Of a stretch of DNA of 64,000 nt, positions 53,718 through 61,086 are shown one piece after another. Position 1 is the first letter of the stretch. Each line of letters starts with the position of its first letter. Origin of the DNA: Undibacterium sp. (GTDB lineage: Bacteria > Pseudomonadota > Gammaproteobacteria > Burkholderiales > Burkholderiaceae_D); the NCBI GenBank assembly GCA_030645915.1, contig JAUSNO010000034.1:1-64000 (forward strand), given 5' to 3'. The notes under the pieces are model-generated. The model was not told the origin of the DNA. It ran no database searches and saw only the letters and a list, made by a program, of their open reading frames with translations. A program made the translations under genes and the position numbers.

Positions 53718-53792
53718 GGGAGTATTTTTAAAAGCGCTCGTAATTAGTGCGTAATCGACCTAAATTAACACATACTACCAGTCAGTATATGA
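53718..53792. repeat. AT-rich intergenic repeat, copy 2
   Basis: Shares GGGAGTATTTTT, AGCGC and TGCGTAAT with the 45283 copy and ends in an ATACT/AGTAT inverted repeat. It lies immediately upstream of the glycosyltransferase start, so it could carry that promoter. Confidence 0.55.
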
Positions 53793-53863
53793 ATTACACC
53801 GGCTGAACTTGCCAGAACGCCAAGGATGGCACATCATACGCTGACGTACTCTCCGGAACCTCC

Positions 53864-54123
53864 ATGATCCTAGATTCCCCAGTTGACCGCTATAAATTTT
53901 CTGAAAAGTCGCATGAACATTAACTGTTACGGTGTTTTTATAGTTCACCAAATGGGTGAGCGCGCTACGAGTCCGATTGCACACTTTTCCGCGGGGCGGC
54001 CATCCGCGCCTCTGGACTGCGTTGTTCCTCTTATCAACGTGAAGGTTGCGTCGTCGTCACGCCTTGCCAGAGACGCGGAAAAATGCACACTCGAACCCGT
54101 CCAACTGAGGAATCTAGGATGAT
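53864..54123. mobile_element. Inverted-repeat element (260 bp), decayed IS or MITE
   Basis: Ends ATGATCCTAGATTCCCCAGT and its partner at 54102-54123 are inverted repeats matching at 20 of 22 positions (53864-53885 and 54102-54123). A weaker inner pair shares TTTTCCGCG. No transposase is encoded: the open frames inside (53883-54122 plus, 53775-53984 minus) resemble nothing. No clear target duplication was found. The right end contains GAGG and the ATG of the next gene, so that gene's translation start is built from the element. Confidence 0.6.
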
Positions 54124-54931
54124 AAAACCTCTCTTATTGTTGGCAATCACTTTCTGCATGTTAATGAGCCATGTGCCGGTTTGGTCACAAAAATTACCAT
54201 TGCATGTACTGCGCATTGCTACCGGCGAATTGCCTCCTTACGCCACCGAGACGCGCGCCGACAAGGGCATCGCCTTAAGCATCGTCCGGCGCGCCTTTGA
54301 GCTCGAAGGTATCCAGGTTGAATTCACCTTCTTGCCCTGGTCGCGTAGCCTGGCAGAAAGCCGGTTGGGCAAATGGGACGGCACAGCGTACTGGGGGCAC
54401 AAGCCCGGGCATGATCAACACTTTATCCTCAGCGACAACGTGCTGACCGAGCAATGGGTATTTATCTATCGCAACGCGCTTGATTTCAAATGGAACAAAT
54501 TATCTGATCTGCGCCCTTATCGCCTGGCCATGATCCCAGACTACACGTATACGCCAGAAATCTGGGCCATGGCCAACAAGGGCGAATTCAAGATAGACAA
54601 ACTGCCCAATGACCTGACCGCCTTGCGCATGTTATTGCTCAAGCGCATAGACGTGACGCCGATGGAACGCAATGTCGCCTGTGACATTTTATCGCGCAAT
54701 TTTTCCACCGCCGAGGCGGCACAATTGTCGGCACACCCCAAATTGATGACGGAAAGTTTTACCACGCATCTGATGCTGCCACGCGTTTTGCCTGACAGCA
54801 CGGCAAGAATGAACAGCTTCAATGCCGGCCTGAAAAAACTGAAGTCTTCTGGTGAATACTCCAGGTTGCTGGCGCAAGTGAGCTGCCCCAAGGGCTGGGA
54901 AGTGTTGACCAAAACCTCACCATCACCGTAA
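54119..54931 (+). CDS. Family-3-like periplasmic substrate-binding protein
   Basis: 270 aa. Signal peptide MIKPLLLLAITFCMLMSHVP ending near WSQ, then a bilobal fold typical of SBP family 3 / YckB-like proteins (LRIATGELPPYATETRADKGIALSIVRRAFELEGIQVEFTF is the N-lobe pattern; LPWSRSLAESRLGKWDGTAYWG follows). No permease or ATPase genes adjoin, so it may be a receptor rather than a transporter subunit. ATG 54119 follows GAGG by eight bases, both in the right inverted repeat of the element upstream. It is convergent with a histidine kinase gene 17 bases away, which could be a functional partner. Confidence 0.8.
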   Translation: MIKPLLLLAITFCMLMSHVPVWSQKLPLHVLRIATGELPPYATETRADKGIALSIVRRAFELEGIQVEFTFLPWSRSLAESRLGKWDGTAYWGHKPGHDQHFILSDNVLTEQWVFIYRNALDFKWNKLSDLRPYRLAMIPDYTYTPEIWAMANKGEFKIDKLPNDLTALRMLLLKRIDVTPMERNVACDILSRNFSTAEAAQLSAHPKLMTESFTTHLMLPRVLPDSTARMNSFNAGLKKLKSSGEYSRLLAQVSCPKGWEVLTKTSPSP

Positions 54932-54948
54932 CAACCGTAACGATGGGA

Positions 54949-56556
54949 TCAGCTGTGCAGGCTAAGATCGGCGCTGGGGGCGATCAGCGGCAAAGTCATG
55001 ATGAAACTGGCGCCCTGACCCAAACTGCTTTCTACCCGGATTTTTCCGCCAAAGACATCATTGACGAGATTGTAGACAATATTTAATCCCAGACCGCTGC
55101 CACCCTGTCCCAACTTGGTGGTAAAAAACGGATCAAAAATACGCCCAAGGTTGGCGGCAGAAATACCCGCGCCGTTATCGCTGACGATCAGCTTCAGCGC
55201 AGCCGGTGTGCTGCCGGCAAGAAGATGCGCGCTGATACGGATCTCGCCGCGAATTTGCGTTTGCCCTTCATCTTCAAAACCATGGATCAGGGCGTTGTTG
55301 ATTAAATTGCTGATAATTTGTCCCAGTGGCCCGGGATAGGCATCCATCTGAATGTCCGCATCAATCTCAATGTGCACCTGGTGTGAACTGCGACGGATGA
55401 CAGCGCCCATGGTGAGGACGGTTTCCCTGATCACTTCATCGAGCTTGAACTGACGCCGCTGCGCGCTGGTGCGGTCCACCGCTACGCGCTTGAAGCTGCC
55501 GATCAGTTCCGCTGCATTTTGCAAATTGCGCAGCAACATATCGCTGGCCTGGGTATTGTTATCGACATATTTGGTCAGCGTAGAACGGCTGATGCCATGC
55601 CCCATCGCACCTCGAAAATCGGCACTGAATGCTTGCAGCGTGCTCGCTACCGTGACGCAATTGCCGATCGGTGTATTGAGTTCATGTGCGACACCGGCGA
55701 CCAGTGAGCCAAGTGCCGCCAGACGGTCGGAGCGCTGTATTTCCATCTGTGCATTTTTCAGCGTATCCAGGGTATCCCTGAGTTCCTGATTGGTGGTGTG
55801 CAATGCAAGGGTGCGATCGATCACGCGCTGCTCAAGCGTGGCGCTATGATCGGCCTGCAGCTTCATCAGCTCGCCCAGACGCGCGCGCATAGAATCGACA
55901 CCTTGTGCCAGATTACCTAACTCATCGGCACGCCCGACCTGCACCGCTTGCTCCAGCTTGCCTTCAGCCAAGCGATCTACATCGAGCTGCAATTGCTGCA
56001 GGGGGCGCATCATGCGGCGCTGAAACAGCATCAGCAACAGCACAAATGAGATCAGCAGCTGCAAGAAAATGGCCGCTCCAGCCTTGATCATGCTTTTTAA
56101 AAATTCCTGTTCAACCAGCTGGCTGCTCATCTCTATGCTAATGCGTCCTATCGGCAAGCCGTCCCATTGAATGCTGCGTGTTTCGCGGACGATGGTGCCA
56201 CGTAATTCGGGGCGTTCCGCTTCGACGAAGAGCCCCAGGGAGGCGTCTTCCACCAGTATTTTGACCACATCCGGGTTGAGCATGACGGAGTTGACAAAGG
56301 TCTGCGCCGCCTCTTTGTCGACATGCCACACAGGTATCGCCATGGTCTGCTGCAACATGCTGGCATACTGCAGCAGCGGTGCGCGTATCCTGACATCGAG
56401 CTCGCGTTGGTAACTATCGCGCGCCACCAACACGCCCACCAGCAATGCCGGCAATACGATGCCCAAAGCAATCCCCAGCACGATCGCATTTCTGAGCGAA
56501 ACCGTGCCGAAGCGCTTTTTTACCTGACCGTCGTTGATCTGCTGATTTTTCTGCAT
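54949..56556 (-). CDS. Sensor histidine kinase
   Basis: 535 aa. TM1 ~22-46, a ~110-residue periplasmic domain (LLQYASMLQQTMAIPVWHVDKE), TM2 ~155-178, HAMP, a long coiled coil (~235-285), HisKA with LVAGVAHELNTPIGN, and HATPase with NLINNALIHGFED (N), SDNGAGISAANLGRIFDPFFTTK (G1/F) and SGLGLNIVYN (G2). It resembles kinases that use an extra periplasmic binding protein. No response regulator gene is adjacent, so it is an orphan. No clear ribosome-binding site; the terminal domain SLHS ends at the convergent binding-protein gene. Confidence 0.85.
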   Translation of the reverse strand: MQKNQQINDGQVKKRFGTVSLRNAIVLGIALGIVLPALLVGVLVARDSYQRELDVRIRAPLLQYASMLQQTMAIPVWHVDKEAAQTFVNSVMLNPDVVKILVEDASLGLFVEAERPELRGTIVRETRSIQWDGLPIGRISIEMSSQLVEQEFLKSMIKAGAAIFLQLLISFVLLLMLFQRRMMRPLQQLQLDVDRLAEGKLEQAVQVGRADELGNLAQGVDSMRARLGELMKLQADHSATLEQRVIDRTLALHTTNQELRDTLDTLKNAQMEIQRSDRLAALGSLVAGVAHELNTPIGNCVTVASTLQAFSADFRGAMGHGISRSTLTKYVDNNTQASDMLLRNLQNAAELIGSFKRVAVDRTSAQRRQFKLDEVIRETVLTMGAVIRRSSHQVHIEIDADIQMDAYPGPLGQIISNLINNALIHGFEDEGQTQIRGEIRISAHLLAGSTPAALKLIVSDNGAGISAANLGRIFDPFFTTKLGQGGSGLGLNIVYNLVNDVFGGKIRVESSLGQGASFIMTLPLIAPSADLSLHS

Positions 56557-56681
56557 TGAGGAGTTTTTTGAATGGCTGCCGACTAGGGCGTGTTGAGCAC
56601 TTCTGCACAGTTAACGCCTTAATGTAGCATGAACAAATGACATTTGCCTAAACGTCATTTATTCGGCGGCAGCCGGCAAAC

Positions 56682-57572
56682 TCAAGCCCTCAACAGGCGC
56701 AAATCAAGTCGCCCGTCCTTCATCGGCGGGCACCAGAAATACGCCCCTGTGAGCGGCTGACTGAACGAGAACAAGGCATCGACTATGCCGTCTTCCGCGC
56801 CCGACATGCGGCGCAGCTGCGCCTCAAATGCGTAAAACGATTTGCCGAAGGCGACAAAATGCAAACCCGCATGTTCGTGTTCCGACCACGGCATGGAGCG
56901 CCGCAGGACGAAGGCTTCCGGGTTAAAATTTTCTTGCGCAGTACGTTTGACGTGGGCCGATTCTGGCGCGTCTTCGAGCTCTTCGTTATCGCTTTTGCGC
57001 CGGCCTATCAGGTTGTCCTGCTGCGCTTGCGGCATCGCTTCAAATTGCTCGAAGCCATGCTGCCATTGCTGAACGGCGACAAAGCTGCTGCCATTGAGAC
57101 CATCGCCTTGCCCTTGCACGAAGGCAGCGGCAATGGCCGCGGCGTCTTCAGGATTTTCTGTGCCGTCCTCGTAACCGGTCAGGTCACGCCCCGAACCCAC
57201 CTTGAACGCATCGATTGTCTGCTGCAGATCGAAAGCGTCGGCCACGGCATGGCGCAGGCGTCGCGCCTGATGCACCAGTTCACCGCGCTGTTCTTCACGA
57301 CACCAGCACCAGAGCGCGGCGGGCGCCGCGGGCAGCTTCACCATACTGCCTGCAACGCCGTTGAAATCATGCAAACCCGGCACGCCTCCCCCCACTAGCT
57401 GCACCAGAGAAGCGCCCAGACCCAGCACCACACGCGCACCATCCACCAGGGGCAAGATTGCCGAGAGCGCGTCCATCGCCGTCCCGGCATCGGCCTCAGG
57501 CCGGAGGTGGAATGTCAGATAGATCGCATGGGACGGTATCGCTTGCAGGATGCCTTTCTGAATCGATTGCAT
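56682..57572 (-). CDS. Dye-decolorizing (DyP-type) peroxidase
   Basis: 296 aa, cytosolic (no Tat or Sec signal). GYEDGTENP around 143-151 is the GxxDG motif with the catalytic Asp, and SAHVKRT (~210) has the proximal heme His. SFYAFEAQLRRMSG and ALFSFSQPLTGAYFWCPP close the fold. A class B-like DyP heme peroxidase; in some bacteria it is loaded into encapsulins, but no encapsulin gene or C-terminal cargo motif is visible here. AAGGA before the ATG. It lies upstream of no coupled gene; the next gene on the strand ends 26 bases away. Confidence 0.9.
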   Translation of the reverse strand: MQSIQKGILQAIPSHAIYLTFHLRPEADAGTAMDALSAILPLVDGARVVLGLGASLVQLVGGGVPGLHDFNGVAGSMVKLPAAPAALWCWCREEQRGELVHQARRLRHAVADAFDLQQTIDAFKVGSGRDLTGYEDGTENPEDAAAIAAAFVQGQGDGLNGSSFVAVQQWQHGFEQFEAMPQAQQDNLIGRRKSDNEELEDAPESAHVKRTAQENFNPEAFVLRRSMPWSEHEHAGLHFVAFGKSFYAFEAQLRRMSGAEDGIVDALFSFSQPLTGAYFWCPPMKDGRLDLRLLRA

Positions 57573-57598
57573 TGCTGTTCCTTCTGATCAATGGTGGA

Positions 57599-58114
57599 TT
57601 ATTCCGGCCACACTGCCAGCATGAGTTCATCCATGTCCCCGGGATTGGCTAGCGTCTCTTGCGCTTTTTTCCATTCCTTGGGAGCAGGTTTGCTGCGTGC
57701 CGTGTGTTTGGCACGGTCGGTCAGCCATTTTGGCGTATCGATCAGCATCTTGATGCCGAACACGACCGTTCCTTGCGCCACGGCAAACGGCGGCACTTTC
57801 TTGACCGCTTCGATGACCTGATTTTCGTAGTACTCGTGCAGCGCCGGCTGCATGTCTAGCCAGGCTGCAATTTCGCCGTCCGAACGTACTGCAACCACCA
57901 GAAAACCGCTGCTATTGGGCATGCTGGCTTTCTTCAGTGCATTCCAGACGTTTGATTGCATCTTGCGCGAGAATCTTGCCAGGTCTTCGATATTGACCTG
58001 CTTGTCCTGCAGCGTTTGTTCGGACTGAAAAAAATACACGGCATCAAAACGCGGTTCGGCTGCCTGCACCAGCGACGCCAACATCAACAAAAGAGAGGCA
58101 AGCAGCAGTTTCAT
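57599..58114 (-). CDS. Hypothetical periplasmic protein, 171 aa
   Basis: Signal peptide KLLLASLLLMLASLVQAA, then a soluble domain with NIEDLARFSRKMQSNVWNALKK, SSGFLVVAVRSDGEIAAWLDM and VIEAVKKVPPFAVAQGTVVFGIKM. The last two resemble the strand-helix-strand of TonB-C-like domains, where a product such as VAVRSDG..AW and a PPF region occur. I infer a TonB-C-like fold but no membrane anchor. AAGGAC lies before the start. It is spaced nine bases from the asparaginase-like gene, with which it forms an operon; DyP follows 26 bases on. Role unknown. Confidence 0.68.
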   Translation of the reverse strand: MKLLLASLLLMLASLVQAAEPRFDAVYFFQSEQTLQDKQVNIEDLARFSRKMQSNVWNALKKASMPNSSGFLVVAVRSDGEIAAWLDMQPALHEYYENQVIEAVKKVPPFAVAQGTVVFGIKMLIDTPKWLTDRAKHTARSKPAPKEWKKAQETLANPGDMDELMLAVWPE

Positions 58115-58123
58115 GATAAGTCC

Positions 58124-58615
58124 TTAAAGTGGGTTGGCAATGAAGACACCTGCCGTGCGATTTTTTTGCACGTTATCCCAGGTAAACACCTGGCCATTCA
58201 TCGCCACATACACACCAGCAGGCAAGAGCTGCGCGACGCCGCAGGCAAAACCGAGATTGAACAGGGCATCCGAATTGGCGATCTCGTACGGGATCATCGC
58301 ACCGGTAAAAACGATGGCCTTATCCAGCCTGGCGGCACCCAGCACCTCGGCAGTTTCGCGCATGGTATCGGTGCCGTGAATAATCACGATGGCTTTTTCA
58401 GCCGCTTGCTGGCAGGACTGCAAGATTTCCTGCCGGTCAGCGTCAGTCATATCAAGAGAATCCATCAACTTATTTGCTTCCAGCGCCACCGGCAAGGTCA
58501 GGCGGGCGCGCTTGAGCACTTCAGGCAAATGGCTCGCGGCAAAGCCAAGTTTGCCCGCCAGCTCATCATAATGTTTATCAAAAGTGCCGCCGGTAGCGAT
58601 GATCTTTAATGTCAT
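58124..58615 (-). CDS. Asparaginase-like protein, N-terminal domain only
   Basis: 163 aa. It keeps the N-terminal half of L-asparaginases: IATGGTFDKHY (first catalytic Thr) and VIIHGTDTMRETA (second Thr-Asp pair, plus FTGAMIPY). It lacks the ~130-residue C-terminal domain. The short form is widespread in Proteobacteria and is likely intact rather than broken, since the C-terminus is compact. Whether it hydrolyses asparagine is not known. Start ATG 58615. First gene of a likely operon with the 57599 gene. Confidence 0.82.
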   Translation of the reverse strand: MTLKIIATGGTFDKHYDELAGKLGFAASHLPEVLKRARLTLPVALEANKLMDSLDMTDADRQEILQSCQQAAEKAIVIIHGTDTMRETAEVLGAARLDKAIVFTGAMIPYEIANSDALFNLGFACGVAQLLPAGVYVAMNGQVFTWDNVQKNRTAGVFIANPL

Positions 58616-58810
58616 GTCGATTGCTCTATGTAGTTGAGATAATTGGCATATTGTAGCGCCAGTTATCTCGGATAGGCGATCAGGCTAAAGCTGATATGAC
58701 GGCGCCCGTTCACAAACATCGCCATCCCGTCAATCCCAGCTTGTCTATCATTAACATTGGACTATAGTGATATCTTGTTTGTTTTCTTGCGACCGTTTGC
58801 TGCATTTTTC

Positions 58811-59587
58811 ATGAAACCCATTGCCCCAGGCACCATCATCTTTCACCGTCATCGCGGCTATGGCGTGCTTACCGCTGTCAATTTATTGACGGGCTGGGTC
58901 GCGGCACGTTTTGGCGACGAATCGCGCACGCTCGATCTGAATTTATCCACCGATGACGTGCAGCATGCCGATGGCGAGCCTATCCTGTTTCGCCGCGCGC
59001 CGCCAGAGCGCATGCCGCATGCGCGCCTGATGGCGATGGTGCGTGAGTTACATCGTGCCGGTTATCAGCGCTTGTATTTGTATAGCTGGCCGAAACCATC
59101 CGGGCTGCACTGGCGCTGGCAATTGTTTACCGGGCCGCGCCACTGGATGCAAAGGCCGTGGCGCGAGGGCTGGTATGGCTCAGGCGCCGATTACAACTTC
59201 AATCCCGTCATGGGCTGGGGCGATGCCCCAGGCGCCAGCACCACCGAGTTAATCCACGTTTTGGCGCAATTTGATCCTGCCGGCCTGGCGCAGGCACTCG
59301 GGCGCGATGAAGACCATACGAATTGGTTTGCAGCGGTATGCGATGCCTTGCTGCCCGACTATGCCTACAGCCTGGGCGCAGATCAAAACGGCCTGGCGTT
59401 GCCGCAGCACTTGCCGGTCATCGCGGTACGGCAGCGGCTGGCAGCCTACGCTGGCCCGGACTTGCCCTGGCCGCCGGGCTGGAAACATCTGTGGGGGCCT
59501 GACGCCCTATCGCATGCGCACGATCCGCGCAGCGTGGTCAGGCATGATGTGATCCCTACTTCCATGCGTCTGCCGTTTGACCTTTGA
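58811..59587 (+). CDS. Hypothetical protein, 258 aa
   Basis: Not recognised as a known family. The first ~45 residues (PGTIIFHRHRGYGVLTAVNLLTGWVAARFGDESRTLDL) look like a small beta-barrel such as CarD/DUF3553-like domains. The rest is rich in Trp, Pro and His, with PRHWMQRPWREGWYGSGADYN and WPPGWKHLWGPDALSHAHDP, and appears soluble. ATG 58811 is chosen; a TTG at 58757 would add 18 residues. No clear ribosome-binding site. It stands alone, divergent from the asparaginase-like gene, and ends at a terminator. Confidence 0.62.
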   Translation: MKPIAPGTIIFHRHRGYGVLTAVNLLTGWVAARFGDESRTLDLNLSTDDVQHADGEPILFRRAPPERMPHARLMAMVRELHRAGYQRLYLYSWPKPSGLHWRWQLFTGPRHWMQRPWREGWYGSGADYNFNPVMGWGDAPGASTTELIHVLAQFDPAGLAQALGRDEDHTNWFAAVCDALLPDYAYSLGADQNGLALPQHLPVIAVRQRLAAYAGPDLPWPPGWKHLWGPDALSHAHDPRSVVRHDVIPTSMRLPFDL

Positions 59588-59589
59588 GC

Positions 59590-59625
59590 GGAAAAAGACC
59601 CTTATCTTTTCAGGTCTTTCCCATA
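59590..59625 (+). terminator. Intrinsic terminator after the 58811 gene
   Basis: GGAAAAAGACC and GGTCTTTCC form a stem of about 9 bp with a 12-base loop, three bases after the stop codon, followed by CATATTTTC. Confidence 0.65.
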
Positions 59626-59641
59626 TTTTCAAAATGAGCAT

Positions 59642-59714
59642 GCCCAAGACGCAGGCGCCATGCGGGTTTCCGGCATGTATGGCCTGCAGGCCGCATGCCG
59701 ATTGCGTGCCGGGC
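59642..59714. repeat. 72-bp palindromic repeat, copy H
   Basis: Arms GCAGGCGCCATGCGG and CCGCATGCCGATTGC pair with mismatches around a loop with GGCATGTATGGCCTGCAGG; the outer ends fit the family. It lies between convergent genes. Confidence 0.75.
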
Positions 59715-59743
59715 TTGCCTTGTTTTGCAGATCAGGCCGTGAC

Positions 59744-60736
59744 TTAGCGTTTGCCCAAAGCAGCCGGATTGAGGACATTGCCTGGTGTGCCATTGGCGAA
59801 ATCCAGAATATTCTGAAACGCCGCGCGGAAAACCATTTCATAGCTGTCTTGCTCGACATAACCCAGATGCGGCGTAGCCAGCACGTTCTCCATGCGCAGC
59901 AGCGGATGGAGGACCAGCAGTGGCTCGGTCTCGAACACATCGAGCGCAGCAAAGCCGGGGCGACCTTGTTGTAAAGCGGACTCCAGCGCGCCGGCCTGCA
60001 CCAGCTCCGCGCGGCTGGTATTGACGAACAAGGCATCGGGTTTCATCAAGCGCAGATCAGCCGCGCTGACAATATGACGTGTCGCGTCATTTAAACGAAG
60101 ATGTAAAGAGATGATGTCACTTTCAGAGAAAAAAGCTTCTCTTGAGATGGCAGCCTGATAACCATCCTGTTGCGCCTGAGCGCGACTGGCTGCACCGCCC
60201 CAGATGACGACCTGCATGCCGAATGCCTTGCCATAGCCGGCCAGCAGTTTGCCAATCTTGCCGTAGCCCCAAATCCCCAGCGTGCGTCGCTTCAAGACAC
60301 GCCCCAGGCCATTGCGCTGCGGGCTAATGGACGCCATCTGCCATAAGCCATCGCGTAAATTAGCCGAATATTGCGGTATTTTACGCGACGATGCCATGAT
60401 TAAGGCCCAGGTCAGTTCGGCGGTGGAAGCTGGATCACCCACGCCCTCCACGATGGCAATGCCAAGCTCGGTAGCGGCGCTAACGTCGATATGCCCCGCC
60501 ACTTTGCCGGTCTGCGAGATCAGTTTCAGCCTGGGCAATTTTTGCAGCAATGCCCGGGGTAATGCAGTGCGCTCGCGAATCAATACCAGCGCGTCAAAGG
60601 AGGCCAGGCGTATTGCCAGTTGGCCGATACCGACGGCGCTGCTGTTAAAGACTTTAACCTCGTGCTCTTGCAAAAGAGCAAAACAAGGTAACTGCCGGAC
60701 GGCATCCTGGTAGTCATCTAAAATGGCAATTTTCAT
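59744..60736 (-). CDS. D-2-hydroxyacid dehydrogenase family protein
   Basis: About 330 aa, NAD(P)-dependent oxidoreductase. The Rossmann motif is LGIWGYGKIGKLLAGYGKAFG; the catalytic Arg is in VNTSRAELVQ, the Glu in DVFETEP and the His in ATPHLGY. Typical members reduce 2-keto acids or, in this DH subgroup, act on phosphoglycerate-like or aromatic acids; the substrate cannot be read from sequence. ATG 60736 is chosen over TTG 60754; GAGGA lies ten bases upstream, longer than ideal. Divergent from PEP carboxykinase by 350 bases. Monocistronic. Confidence 0.86.
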   Translation of the reverse strand: MKIAILDDYQDAVRQLPCFALLQEHEVKVFNSSAVGIGQLAIRLASFDALVLIRERTALPRALLQKLPRLKLISQTGKVAGHIDVSAATELGIAIVEGVGDPASTAELTWALIMASSRKIPQYSANLRDGLWQMASISPQRNGLGRVLKRRTLGIWGYGKIGKLLAGYGKAFGMQVVIWGGAASRAQAQQDGYQAAISREAFFSESDIISLHLRLNDATRHIVSAADLRLMKPDALFVNTSRAELVQAGALESALQQGRPGFAALDVFETEPLLVLHPLLRMENVLATPHLGYVEQDSYEMVFRAAFQNILDFANGTPGNVLNPAALGKR

Positions 60737-61086
60737 AAAATAAAATTTCCTCAACGAGTTTGTCAGCTGACAAATATCATTTTTCTTTCAATAAAAGTAC
60801 TACTGTGCTAACGATTTTGACTTCAAAATTAGCGTCAAACGTATTGCGCGTGTAAAATACTTCGCACCGTAGCTTATTGATTCTTCCGCCCCACAGCATC
60901 CTGCAGGGCGCTAGTCTGGATGCAAGACCACCGTCTTGCCTTCCATTATCCGACAGAACCGTCTTTTGTTTGTCTGCAGCCTTACCTTGCTTGAGCTTTT
61001 CTGCTCGCACCGACAGACATTCTCCAGACTGTCCTGCCGTGCCGCTACACAGATTTTTTATTTGAAATGGCATTGGAGAAATTATC
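60737..61086. other. Divergent intergenic region and long PEPCK leader
   Basis: No gene. It probably carries the promoters of both flanking genes. A perfect small hairpin, GCAAGAC/GTCTTGC with a four-base loop (60922-60939), and a CATCC/GGATG pair around it would fold in the pckG leader. The second half (60950-61070) is pyrimidine-rich. No known riboswitch was recognised. Confidence 0.45.

Noticed and set aside
53883-54122. 79-aa plus-strand frame inside the inverted-repeat element
   Set aside because: No similarity to a transposase, no ribosome-binding site, and it ends within the right terminal repeat.
58124-58615. Asparaginase-like gene as a truncated pseudogene
   Set aside because: It has an intact start, a clean stop and both active-site Thr motifs; the one-domain form is a common family of its own.
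690-59714. CRISPR array as an explanation of the repeated 72-bp palindromes
   Set aside because: Copies are kilobases apart with whole genes between them, lengths are too long, and no cas genes are present.
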